A stretch of 64,000 bases of DNA from Tubulanus polymorphus. Its lineage: Eukaryota; Nemertea; Palaeonemertea; Tubulaniformes; Tubulanidae. The stretch spans positions 14,374,850 through 14,438,849 of the forward strand of contig NC_134029.1 of assembly GCF_964204645.1 (NCBI RefSeq). The letters are read 5' to 3'. Of this stretch, positions 9,303 through 18,110 are shown piece by piece. The notes under the pieces were generated by a model, which did no database searches, was not told the DNA's origin, and saw nothing but the letters and a program-made list of their open reading frames with translations. Every line of letters starts with the position of its first letter. The stretch's first letter is position 1. Both the position numbers and the translations under genes were made by a program.

Positions 9303-10631
9303 AAAATTTAAAATATAATATTCCTCCTATAACAATTCCTATACAAGTTAAAGCTAATTTAGTATTTTCATGGGATTTATTATCATTATCAGTTTTAATT
9401 ATATCATGTTGAATATTATCAGTTTTAATATTTTCTGTAGTATTGTAATCTTTTCTTTTGGAATCATTATCCAATTTAATATTTTTAGTTTTAGTTTCTG
9501 TTGATTGAATATGTTTTTTATTTTTTTCACCTTCCGTTACGTTAATTTTGGAGCAGTAATAATCTTTTTATTTATATCATTTAATCCAAATGAATTATTT
9601 ATTGTTGCAGTTTTAATTAGATTATTGTAACCAATTATATTTCCCATCTTTAATACTAAATCATTAGAAATAATTAATAGATTAGGGCCTACACAATAAC
9701 TTAATCTAATATGTGATTTATCTAAATAATTCTGATTTCTTACAATGTTTTCTGGAATCGATCTATTTTTATCATTATGAATAGAATCTTCAAATAATAC
9801 TTTGAATTGTTCCTGCGCATCGAATGAAGTGTTATCATTTCCAATTATTGGGGATCTTGTTTCAACTTGTGCACCTAAAATACAAATCAAATAAGTTCTA
9901 ATAGATTGATTTATTCTTTGTATACCAGCTTTAGTAAAACCATCACTATTTTCTAAAATGAAATTAACCCAACCATTATTGTTTTGTTGTTGTATATTAT
10001 TATAATATTTTGGTAATTCATTCCAATTCAGTGTTCTTATATCTGAATTTGTCATTATTTTTCCAAATTCTTTAGTATATAATATTCCTAATCCACCCAT
10101 TGTTCCAATTTTTGCTCTAAAATCATTATTTGAATTAATATTAAATTCATTACATATTTTATAAAACTTAGAAAAATCAATATTATTATTCAATTCTTTA
10201 AAATATTTTGAACCTGGTAAAGGACATTCTAATTCATCTAATATTAATTTTATTTGAAAATATGTATGAAATCTAAAAAGTGATAACATCAATGGTAAAC
10301 TTGGTTTGTTTAAATGATCATTCCAACTTATTCCACATCCTGTTGTTGCACAATAAACAGCAAAATTTAATTGGTTCTGCCAATACTTCATATTAGATTT
10401 TAATAACCATTGTTTTGCCTCATTTAAATTTTTGAAATTAATTGTATACACATGAAATATATTTTCCATCTTTACATGAAAATTATTACTTTCAGTAACA
10501 TAAATATATAAATCAATTAATGAATTTAAAACTTCATTTCTATATGAAATATCTTTATTAAAATCTGTTGCTGGAATATTATATTTAATTGATTTATTAT
10601 ATTGGAAAGCTTTTGGAAAACTATCTACCAT
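9301..10631 (-). pseudogene. Candidate structural protein with C-terminal membrane anchor, one frameshift
   Basis: The main frame (10,631-9,537, 364 codons) starts at TTAATTATATAAATGG, the element signal. Recognisable internal patterns are GTMGGLGILYTKEFG, DAQEQFKVLFEDS and IIGYNNLIKTATINNSFGLN. They resemble a family found beside the F54H12.2-like gene in other animal Polinton-type elements, but I cannot name its function. A one-base shift at about 9,545 (CCAAAATTA) opens a second frame that continues to the TAA at 9,301-9,303. That tail is Lys/Asn/Asp-rich and ends in a membrane helix (LALTCIGIVIGGILYF). If the shift is an error, the true protein is about 440 residues with a C-terminal anchor. 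Confidence 0.6.
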
Positions 10632-10650
10632 TTATATAATTAAAAAATCA
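10629..10650 (-). promoter_or_regulatory. T-tract/TAAATG start signal of the 364-codon gene
   Basis: T6, AATTATATAAATGGT on the minus strand, starting inside the stop codon of the upstream gene. Confidence 0.6.
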
Positions 10651-10775
10651 ATAATTTATCAATTCTTTTAATAATTTATCTTGTTCTTCAACTGTTATAT
10701 GGCCATTTAAACTTATTATATAATCTAGTGTATTCTTCAATTTATCAATTTCTTTTATATTAGTTTTAATTTTTT
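10648..10775 (-). pseudogene. 3' half of a membrane-protein gene interrupted by a 1.16-kb insertion
   Basis: Reading on the minus strand from the insertion boundary, the open frame gives INGHI-like sequence (SLNGHITVEEQDKLLKELIN) and stops at TGA 10,648-10,650, just upstream of the signal of the next gene. It continues the frame of 11,935-12,272 across the insert. The tail pattern, a short helix then ITVEEQDKLL, resembles the end of a small membrane-protein family common in such elements. Confidence 0.65.
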
Positions 10776-11934
10776 GACGCCTTATAAAACGTTACCATTA
10801 TGAAACCTAAACAATGTTAACCATTCAGCGTCATTTTACAAACGACAGCCGTAAATCGATGTGCAAAACGTCACAGGTCTATGTGTACACAAACAAGCTA
10901 TCTGGCAAGATATTATTGACATAGATGTAGAATGGCTTCCTGTGATTATATAATGACCTATATTTGAACGTCGAAATGTTATATTGCATTGAATATCATT
11001 AGAAGACGTATTGTAATAGTAAAGGATGTATGATTATATCAGAAGCGGCAGGCATAAATAGAAATGATAAGTAAATCGGATTATTCGGTTAAATGGCGGA
11101 TGTATACACGATTTGGAAGTCTGACATAAAAGTCAGACCCTGACGTGGGCATGCCGGCGGAATGACGAAGCTATCTACGATGTGTGTAGGGCCGGCGTGA
11201 ATTTCATCAGCGGCTACAAGCGGTAAATATGAAAATGTGTAAACATATAATTTCAATATTCAAACGTTTTAGAAAATATGTTTGATATTAGGAGTATGCA
11301 GGTTTCGTGAGATTAGCAATTTATAATAGCATAGCTGTCATATACGGCTCCGCGTCCTCTGATGGCATGTGTATTAGGTGACAATTCAATTCAATTCTTT
11401 ATTGATCCTTATTACATTGAAATTCCGGGATAAAATTCCCAAATTCAATAAATACAAATTTTAAAATAAATTAATACAACATACATGACACACGGGTAAT
11501 TCATACAGAACAACATAAGCATGTTATTTTAAATGACAATGTCTACTTCAACCCACCCAGACTCAAGACTCTAGGATATCGAGTGACAGCCAAACCCGTG
11601 GCCCGGGCCCGGGGACCGGGCCGGCTGGCTAGGCCACACGATATGCTCGAAGTCATGATGAAGCAGACATCAGAAGAGCTCTTTCTTCAACCATGGAGGC
11701 AATGAAGTTGCAGACCAGCTTAGAGGCATAAGTAAATGAAGTCGGTCGCAAGTTCGCGATCAATTATTGAGAATTTTCAATAAAAAAATTTAAACCACTA
11801 CTAGAGTCGAAGACCTGTATCATCTACCCAATCGCCAAATCTCATCATTCCCCAAATTTCTTAAAACTTCGATTTCAAATTTGCAATTCCACATTAGCCT
11901 AGCCCAGAAATTCTATATTTTTTTCGCAGGCGTC
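10776..11934. mobile_element. 1.16-kb non-autonomous element inserted in a viral gene
   Basis: GC content jumps at both edges relative to the AT-rich virus. The ends are GACGCCT (10,776) and AGGCGTC (11,934), a short inverted terminal repeat (TTGACGCCT if flanking bases are counted). No clear target-site duplication was found. From about 11,029 to 11,910 the sequence matches a second copy at 47,431-48,090 (shared strings TATGATTATATCAGAAG, GACGAAGCTATCTAC, GGGCCGGCGTGAATTT). No coding capacity is seen. The insertion shows that the virus is resident in host chromosomes. Confidence 0.75.
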
Positions 11935-12272
11935 AAATAATTTTCTAAAATTAATTTTCTTGTTTCTTTATTACTTTTTACATTTAATTTTGAACTTATA
12001 CCGGTTAAAACGCTTGAACTTAATCCTAACACACCAATTGATATAGCTAAAGGTGTTAATGGACTGAATATTGCTAGAAATGTTATTACAGAACTAATTG
12101 TAACCGAACCACTTATAATCAAATAATATATAATTTTACTTTTTAAATATTTTTTCTTTTTAATTTTTAAGTCACTTTCAAATTCTAATATTTGTTTTTC
12201 TAAATATATGTTTAATTTAGTTTTACTGATATCATGAGGAATAATATCAATATTATCAACTTTATCTTCAGT
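11935..12272 (-). pseudogene. 5' half of the interrupted membrane-protein gene; start codon lost
   Basis: Open on the minus strand from about 12,272 to the insertion boundary. The element signal (T8, GCTAAATAA) is intact, but where ATG is expected the sequence reads ACTG (12,272-12,269). The first 45 codons are charged (DIIPHDISKTKLNIYLEKQ). Two hydrophobic stretches follow: SVITFLAIFSPLTPLAISIG and a glycine/serine-rich GVLGLSSSVLTGISSKLNV. The frame then runs a few codons into the inserted element (TPAKKI) before a stop. The hydrophobic-then-helix layout matches a membrane protein family seen in other invertebrate Polinton-type elements (from memory). Function unknown. Confidence 0.65.
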
Positions 12273-12292
12273 TTATTTAGCAAAAAAAATTA

Positions 12293-12715
12293 CTAATTAG
12301 TAAATCTATACGCTACAAATATAACAATAACAGTTCCACCTAAAATCCAAATTATTTCATATTTCTGTTGTTCTTTACTTGGGGTATAATAATCTGATAA
12401 TTTAGGTTTGTATAGATGTAATTTTTCTTTATTGGTTACCGCGTTATAAAAACTCATTGCATCATCAACTGATTGAAAATCTCTATGTGAAATCTTCTGA
12501 TCATATAATTCTTTGTTAATATAATCCATATAGTTTTGTCTCTTTTCTCTATATTCTTCTGCTGCTTTATTGTATTTCTCTAATGCTAAGTTATGTCTTT
12601 TTTGTTCTGTTAATGATCCATTTTTATCAATATGCTTAAATAAATAACCGCCACCAGTAAATGCTAAAGCGTTAACAATTGCCGATCCTATAATAGTTAT
12701 AATTGCAGAAGCCAT
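12293..12715 (-). CDS. Two-helix membrane protein of the viral element
   Basis: 140 codons, intact, starting at ACTAAATAAATGG. An N-terminal hydrophobic helix (AIITIIGSAIVNALAFTGGG) is followed by a long charged region (EKYNKAAEEYREKRQNYMDY), the motif LSDYYTPSKEQQKYE near residue 110, and a C-terminal helix (IIWILGGTVIVIFVAYRF). The combination of N-terminal hairpin, RxNYxD-type coil and a DYYxPSxxQ motif recurs, as I recall, in many Polinton-type elements of cnidarians and other invertebrates, which supports assignment to this class. Function is unknown; a virion or inner-membrane protein is plausible. Confidence 0.7.
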   Translation of the reverse strand: MASAIITIIGSAIVNALAFTGGGYLFKHIDKNGSLTEQKRHNLALEKYNKAAEEYREKRQNYMDYINKELYDQKISHRDFQSVDDAMSFYNAVTNKEKLHLYKPKLSDYYTPSKEQQKYEIIWILGGTVIVIFVAYRFTN

Positions 12716-12960
12716 TTATTTAGTAAAATAATTATGTATTTAAATGGGAGGAATATATTTTTTTTTTCTAAATAATCAATAGTTAAATTAGATAAAGTAA
12801 CTGCTAATGTTAATTTTAAGATATCATTGATATCAAATCTATCAACATTAACACTTCCCATTTTAAATACTTTTTTTAATACCATTGAATAACCAACAGT
12901 TCCAACTGATAGTAATGCTCCATTATATAAGCCAGTTATTATCCACTTATTATCACTAAT
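12700..12960 (-). CDS. Small membrane protein with ATT in place of the start codon
   Basis: The element signal (T7, GATAAATAA) is followed by ATT AGT GAT AAT at 12,960, where ATG AGT would be expected; the frame is open from there for about 85 codons. It contains a hydrophobic N-terminal segment (WIITGLYNGALLSVGTVGYS), then VDRFDINDILKLTLAVTLS and DYLEKKNIFLPF. Internal ATGs exist (for example at 12,885) but would remove the membrane helix. The last codons overlap the start of the next gene, and the true end may be shifted by an A-run at about 12,765. Function unknown. Confidence 0.6.
12713..12728 (-). promoter_or_regulatory. TAAATG start signal of the two-helix membrane protein
   Basis: TTTTACTAAATAAATGGC on the minus strand. 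Confidence 0.55.
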
Positions 12961-13316
12961 TTATTTATCAAAAAAATTACTATCTTCAAAATATTTAGTT
13001 ATCTTATTTATGATTAATTCAACATTTATTTCATTACTAGTTTCATTTGTATATATTTCAATTATTATTCTTTTAATATCATCGATGATAAAATCTTCAT
13101 CTAATTCATAAAATCTTAAAGATTCTCTAATTAAATCGGTAATCTTTTCTACATTAAAATTTCTTTATCTATTGTTTTTTCATACTCAAATGTTGTTTCA
13201 TTAAAAAATGTAATATTTTTGATATGAGTTATTACATCATTAATGTTAAATTTCATTTCTTTCTCACGTTTAAAATCAAATCCAAAACATATACTCGGTC
13301 CAACAGTTATATTCAT
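12961..13316 (-). pseudogene. Small acidic viral protein, one frameshift
   Basis: ATG at 13,316 lies in TTATATAAATG. The first frame (about 54 codons; MNITVGPSICFGFDFKREKE at its start) ends at a TAG near 13,150. A shifted frame (DLIRESLRFYELDEDFIIDD) continues to the TAA at 12,961-12,963, abutting the next start. The break is in TTTTAATG, again compatible with a lost base in an A/T run. Restored length would be about 118 residues, acidic and helical. No family recognised. Confidence 0.55.
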
Positions 13317-13326
13317 TTATATAATG
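13314..13326 (-). promoter_or_regulatory. TAAATG start signal
   Basis: TTCATTATATAAATGAA on the minus strand; same TTATATAAATG core, weaker T tract. Confidence 0.5.
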
Positions 13327-13332
13327 AACAAA

Positions 13333-14079
13333 TTACTCTCTACATCTTATAACTAATTCATATATCACAGGAAAGTTATTTAAATCAATTAAATATCCAT
13401 TATGATTTCTTATTTCTAATTTAAAATTATTAAATTGTGGTATACAAGGTTTAAAATCACATTCAGCTAAATTATAATTTATTTGCGTTCCAAATTGTTT
13501 AGCATTTTTAATGGTAAAATATTTAATATACTAGAATTGCAAGTTTTATCTTTAGTTGCTTCGAATGATTTTGTAGGATCAATTAAATTGCAATAAATAT
13601 AGAAATGTGTGTAAGGTATTATATTTGGTGTAGTATGAACATTTGAATAAAGTTTATCTGGTGTAATTCCTAACAGTTTAGCTACAGGTTTTTTAACTGA
13701 AAATTGATATTTTTCATTATGAGCTAACCTTATCTTAATTTTATTAGAATTATCACTTTTGATAAATTTAATTTCAAATCCAGCATCACTACCTAATTTG
13801 ATCCGAGCTCTTTTATTAATTTCTTGCGTTAATGATTCTAAATTATATAATCCTGGTTTTAAAATAGATAATTCCATTTATTCTTACTCCTGATTGAAAA
13901 AAATAAATGTTCAAGGCTTTTATCCGATACATTATAAAAAGAATTAGATAAACTTATATTTACTAATTTTAAATCTACACAATTCTTAAATTCTCTAATT
14001 GTATTAGTAAATTATGTGATTTATAATTTGTAAGTTTTCTAGAATCAACAGATATTCTGTATTCTTTTAATTCTACCAT
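13333..14079 (-). pseudogene. Putative minor capsid-like (beta-rich) protein, several frameshifts
   Basis: Frames on the minus strand between 14,079 and 13,333 make one protein. It starts MVELKEYRISVDSRKL at 14,079 (T7, then TATAAATAATG); a shifted piece follows (CVDLKLVNISLSNSFYNVS), then the longest frame 13,877-13,479 (KPGLYNLESLTQEINKRARI, FSVKKPVAKLLGIT, YTHFYIYCNLID). A last shifted frame ends LEIRNHNGYLIDLNNFPVIY and stops at 13,333-13,335. The order of an N-terminal strand region, a GxYxLESLxxEIN motif, LLG, a YCxLI motif and a C-terminal 'NGxxIDL' strand matches a family next to capsid genes in related elements. I infer a single-jelly-roll penton-like role, unproven. Breaks fall near 13,990, 13,890 and 13,510, mostly by A/T runs. 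Confidence 0.55.
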
Positions 14080-14133
14080 TATTTATAACATAAAAAAATT
14101 ACCGCTCATCACTAAAAAATTAATTTCAATAAG

Positions 14134-14151
14134 ATTTTTCCTAAATAAATG
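14134..14151 (+). promoter_or_regulatory. T-tract/TAAATG start signal of the VLTF3-like gene
   Basis: TTTTTCCTAAATAAATGG on the plus strand, showing that the signal follows gene orientation and is not a strand-wide sequence bias. Confidence 0.55.
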
Positions 14152-15477
14152 GACGAGAAGATACCATGCGAAATTTGTGGTGAACCTCTAAGAAAAAGTA
14201 ATATGGCTCGACATATGAAAAAACATGATGAAATATATAAACCCCCTAAACTAAACTGCCCAAAATGTAATAAATTATTCTCAAGAAATTATGTTAAAAA
14301 ACATTCAGAGAAGTGCAAAATTAATGGCGCAACGGCTAATGTTGATAGTAACGAAAGTAATAGTAATTCTGTTGAAGTTGAACCTGAAATTATTTGGAAA
14401 AGACCTTTCTTATTCTATGACAAGGATAATATAAAAGATCATTTCTGTGAGCCTTGTCGAAAAAAATATAACCGTGAAAATATAGAAGATTGGGAGAATC
14501 ATCAATTTCGTAAAGTACATATAGATAAAATTTCTAATAAATTTGAAACTGAATTCAATGAAAGAAGAAATAGTTTATTAGAAAAAATAAAATATGAGAA
14601 AACGTTACCAGATAATAAAGAAACAGTTGAAGAGTTAGAAAAACAATATAATGAATTAACAAGAAAAACATATTATTGTAGATATTGTAAATTGATTATT
14701 ACAACGAGTAATTCAAATCTACATAATAGAACAATAAAACATAAAGAAAACGTAAGAAAATACCAGGAGCTTAATGAAGATCTATTACCAATAAATTATA
14801 AACAAAAATGCCCACAATGTAATTATGCGACCTTAAGGCAAGAAGGTACTGTGTTATTTTGTAATTAATGTGGATGGCAAAAGAATTTATGGGGTGAAGA
14901 AAAAACTAGAGATTTTCTCATAGAACCAAAATTAAATTATCTAGATGAAATTTTTAAAATATTTTCTATAGAAGATCATACACCAGAATATATGCAATGG
15001 CTTGAAAAAATGAAAATAATAGAAAATAAAAATGGTGAAATAACTAAAAAAGATATTATAAAAACAATTATTCCATCAATATTTAACACAAAACAAAAGA
15101 AAATGTATTCATATTTATTATTTAATGATTATTATGAAAAACCTAAATTAACAGAAGAAGATATGGAAAATATAAAAAAAACATTGAAACAAATATTAAT
15201 GTATCATTTGGAAAATAGAATAACAGATTCAATTAATTATGAATTCTTTTTAAATAAGATTGTAAATTATTTAAACATCGATATTATTATTCCATTTGAC
15301 GAATTAACAAACAAAAAGAAACAAAGAGAGCGATATGAAATGTGGTACAAGATAGAACATAATTTAAATGAGAAAAATGAAATGGAAGAACCTAAACAAA
15401 TTATACAAGAACAATTAAATGAAAATGAAGAAGCCAATAGTGATTTCGAGTATGATGATATTGATTTTCTGTTTTAA
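14149..15477 (+). pseudogene. Zinc-finger protein with VLTF3-like zinc ribbon and C-terminal domain; one in-frame TAA
   Basis: The only plus-strand gene of the element. It starts at CCTAAATAAATGG (14,149) and its frame is open to 15,477 except for a single TAA at 14,866-14,868. The N-terminal half has four zinc-finger-like motifs (CEICGEPLRKSNMARHMKKH; CPKCNKLFSRNYVKKH; HFCEPCRKKYNREN; CRYCKLIITTSNSNLHNRT). The TAA lies inside a C-x2-C-x13-C-x2-C zinc ribbon beginning CPQCNYATLRQEGTVLFC and ending CGW. Downstream come PEYMQWLEKMKII, LTEEDMENIKKTLKQIL and NYEFFLNKIVNYLNID. Ribbon plus this helical pattern resembles poxvirus late transcription factor VLTF3 (A2L), widespread in large DNA viruses. 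Assignment is by pattern only. It is transcribed divergently from the 14,079 gene, and its stop overlaps the PolB stop tail-to-tail. Confidence 0.5.
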
Positions 15478-17523
15478 TGGCCATAAGGTAATGTTTTTAT
15501 ACCATCATCTAAAATATGCCTTTTATCATCAAATGGATTCAAACTAGTTTTTTCAACTTCATTAATGTACATCTCGTGATTTTCTGATCTTAAACAATTC
15601 ATTTTATGTTTCATTACAATTGAGTTATATAAACACTTTATATAATCTTGAAATTCTATATGTTTATCAACCACATGTTTTGTTATTCCTTTTAACTTTT
15701 TAGCTTCATGATCTTTTGTTCTGTAACTATACATTTTACTTCTTATCCCAACAAATTCAATCATTTCATCACCCCCTAATTCATCTTTAAACTTACCAGG
15801 AATCTTTTTATTATCATTGCAAAATAGTTCAAGATCTTTGGGATAATTGCTAAAATCAAAATGATGTTTTAATGTTTTTAAGTCTTTCGTTATGTCATTT
15901 GTCTTGATTTTTAGTATGTACGCATCCGTATTGAAGCAAATTAATGGAAATCCACAGTTGAATGTGCCATCTTCAGTTGATAAATCATAAACATAATCTG
16001 TTGGGTTATATATTTCAATTAAATCTTTAACTTCTTCAGTTAAATCTTTTTCTGTGTGGCTTAAATTAAAGCAATTTGGTTTAGATTTAATCAATCCAAT
16101 ATTCATATTGAAGCCTAATGAATTACATAATATATCTAACCCTGATATAGCAACTTTTCCTTTCTGTGCAAAGGTTATCTTTTTATCCTTTGTAAATTTT
16201 TTAGCACCATCTGCTGCGTAGAATCCAATGAAGAGCCATTTTCTTAAATTATTTTTTGCATTTAATACATAATCTGGAACTATCTTTTCTTTAGTTGAAG
16301 TATTACTTTTCACTATTGCATGAATATAGAATTCATCATTATATTTTATAGCAAAATCTTTAGGATTATTTACAAGTATTCCATAAGCAGCAGCTCTTTG
16401 ATGAACTTTTTTAATTGTATTTATAATTGGTGGGTCTTGTATTGTGTCTTCATTTAATTCATTTCCTTTATCCATTGATTTTAATAATTGCTTTTTGTTA
16501 TATATTTCTTTTCTATCTTGATCAGTTAATTCTTTATTCAACGATTCAAAATCCCCATAAATTACAAATGGAACAATATTCTTAAATTTATGATTAGTAA
16601 ATTTCAATTTATAATCTTTTCCTGTTGGCATTATTAATTTACAAAAATCTTTATTATCACGTAATTCTTTATGTTTTAATAATGTATTCTCAGTCATAAA
16701 TTTAGATAAACATTTTCTACATAGATACATTTTATGATGATGATCACTTTCTGTTCTAAAGAATAAATCAATTTGTTTAACCACATATAATGTTCACTTT
16801 CATCTTTTTTGTAATATAACAAATCTATAGCATTTTCATCATCATAATATTCTGTTAAATATAAAGCTTCCAATGTATAATCTTTAATATTTTGACCTTT
16901 TGTCTTTGGTAATTGCATTAATTCAAATACATTTATTTTTAAATTATTAATTTTTTCTATTTTGGGTATCATTTTTATAGTTACTGGATATTGATCAATT
17001 TTATATAATGTTTCATATTCCCGGTAATATGTTATTCTACAAACATTTTCCTGTGTTGGATGTAAGCAACTAATAATTGACCATAGAAAACATTTATTAT
17101 CTTCATTTTGAATATTTATTACTGCTTTTGTTGTAAATGGTAATTTAATATAAGATGATGCTTTAATATCCTCCTTTTCTGTTGTAAAGTTTCAATCATT
17201 TTTAAACATTTTATTACTTTTTGATGTTTTATTTCTTTTTGTACTATAAACATTTAAATCTAAAAATATAATTTCATTCAATGTTAAGCCAGAACCCTCA
17301 AAATATCTTTCTTCAATATGACGTTTAAATTCATTAAATATTTTTTCTAACTTCTCTTTTATTTGTGTTTTTGAAATTATTTCTTCAGAAAGTGTTTGAA
17401 TATTATAATCCATTTTATCTTCTGACTTTAAAAAACTTACTTTCCCAGAGATACTAATTTTTGGATATTCAACATCTGTTATCAAATCTAGTATTTTTTC
17501 TATTATTTCATTAAATTTACTTT
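15474..17523 (-). pseudogene. DNA polymerase B (AT-rich element), internally deleted and containing part of an intein
   Basis: N-terminal frame about 17,523-17,192 ends at an in-frame TGA (17,192-17,194). The same frame resumes (SSYIKLPFTTKAVINIQN) and runs to about 16,785, where a one-base shift at GTGGTTAAAC leads to the 436-codon frame 16,784-15,474. That frame has a zinc-like LCRKC (21-25), the Exo I motif VIYGDFES (74-81), then an abrupt change near residue 140 into intein sequence (about 159-285). It continues with TDAYILKIK (286-294, end of palm motif C) and the normal PolB C-terminus (KIPGKFKDE, EFVGIRSKMYSY, ending TLPYGH). The rest of the exonuclease and most of the palm are missing. 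Exo I plus the C-terminal half identify it firmly; the product would not be active as it stands. Confidence 0.85.
15930..16310 (-). other. Partial intein: LAGLIDADG endonuclease part and C-terminal splicing part
   Basis: Residues 159-285 of the PolB frame. VPDYVLNAKNNLRKWLFIGF followed by YAADG carries a LAGLIDADG-type motif (GFYAADG, 187-193). KVAISGLDILCNSLGF and KPNCFNLS match the usual stretch after it. YVYDLSTEDGTFNCG then PLICFN is the C-terminal splicing block, ending in Asn285 before Thr286. The site is inside polymerase motif C (YGD|TDS), a known insertion point for viral PolB inteins. The penultimate residue is Phe instead of the common His, and the N-terminal splicing block is absent, apparently lost in the same deletion that removed the palm. 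It cannot splice. Confidence 0.8.
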
Positions 17524-17529
17524 AATGTT

Positions 17530-18039
17530 CTATTGTTGTACCTTTAAAAATCTAAATATAATAGCTGCAGGACCAATTTTACTACGTAATGTTTCTAATA
17601 TTTCAATTGTATCTTTTATTTCTAGTGAATCAATATAATTTCTAACATTTTCCATGTAAGGTTTATTTGAAATGGATTTAGTTTTTGAAGTTGGTTTTTT
17701 TACTTGTTGAGGTTTATCATCAAAATAATCTTTTCCTAAAACATTATTACTCAAATTTTGATGGTGTTTTTGTGATTCGAGATGTCTATTATAATTCCTT
17801 TTTACTATAAATTCATTACAAACTTCACATTTTATTTCATCCACATTCATATTTTCTAATCGTTCTTTTCTTTCATTGGAATTTTCTGGAGTTTCAAAAT
17901 CTATAACATTTTTTATATGATTTGAAGATTTTTCATGTTTAGATTTATTAGATTTATCGATGTATTTTTTACAATATGGGCAATAATATTGATTTTCATT
18001 AACATTATTGTTTTCTGTCTGGTACTCACTCTCTCCCAT
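17530..18039 (-). CDS. Two-finger zinc protein upstream of PolB
   Basis: 169 codons from ATG 18,039, preceded by T8 CCTTATAAATGGG. Two C2H2-like fingers are visible: YYCPYCKKYIDKSNKSKHEK and, after a linker, KCEVCNEFIVKRNYNRHLES with following His residues. The C-terminal 50 residues (NVRNYIDSLEIKDTIEILET, GPAAIIFRFL) are helical. It ends 7 bp before the first PolB frame. In the other element the PolB N-terminus lacks these fingers, so this is either a separate small gene or an N-terminal extension of PolB cut off by a shift. Similar fingers occur in the 14,149 and 63,085 genes. Confidence 0.6.
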   Translation of the reverse strand: MGESEYQTENNNVNENQYYCPYCKKYIDKSNKSKHEKSSNHIKNVIDFETPENSNERKERLENMNVDEIKCEVCNEFIVKRNYNRHLESQKHHQNLSNNVLGKDYFDDKPQQVKKPTSKTKSISNKPYMENVRNYIDSLEIKDTIEILETLRSKIGPAAIIFRFLKVQQ

Positions 18040-18056
18040 TTATAAGGAAAAAAAAT
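18037..18056 (-). promoter_or_regulatory. T-tract/TAAATG start signal of the zinc-finger gene
   Basis: T8, CCTTATAAATGGG on the minus strand. Confidence 0.6.
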
Positions 18057-18110
18057 TACTTGTGGTGATGAGTGGTGTCTCGTACTCTCGTACTCTGATC
18101 TGAAAGCCAC

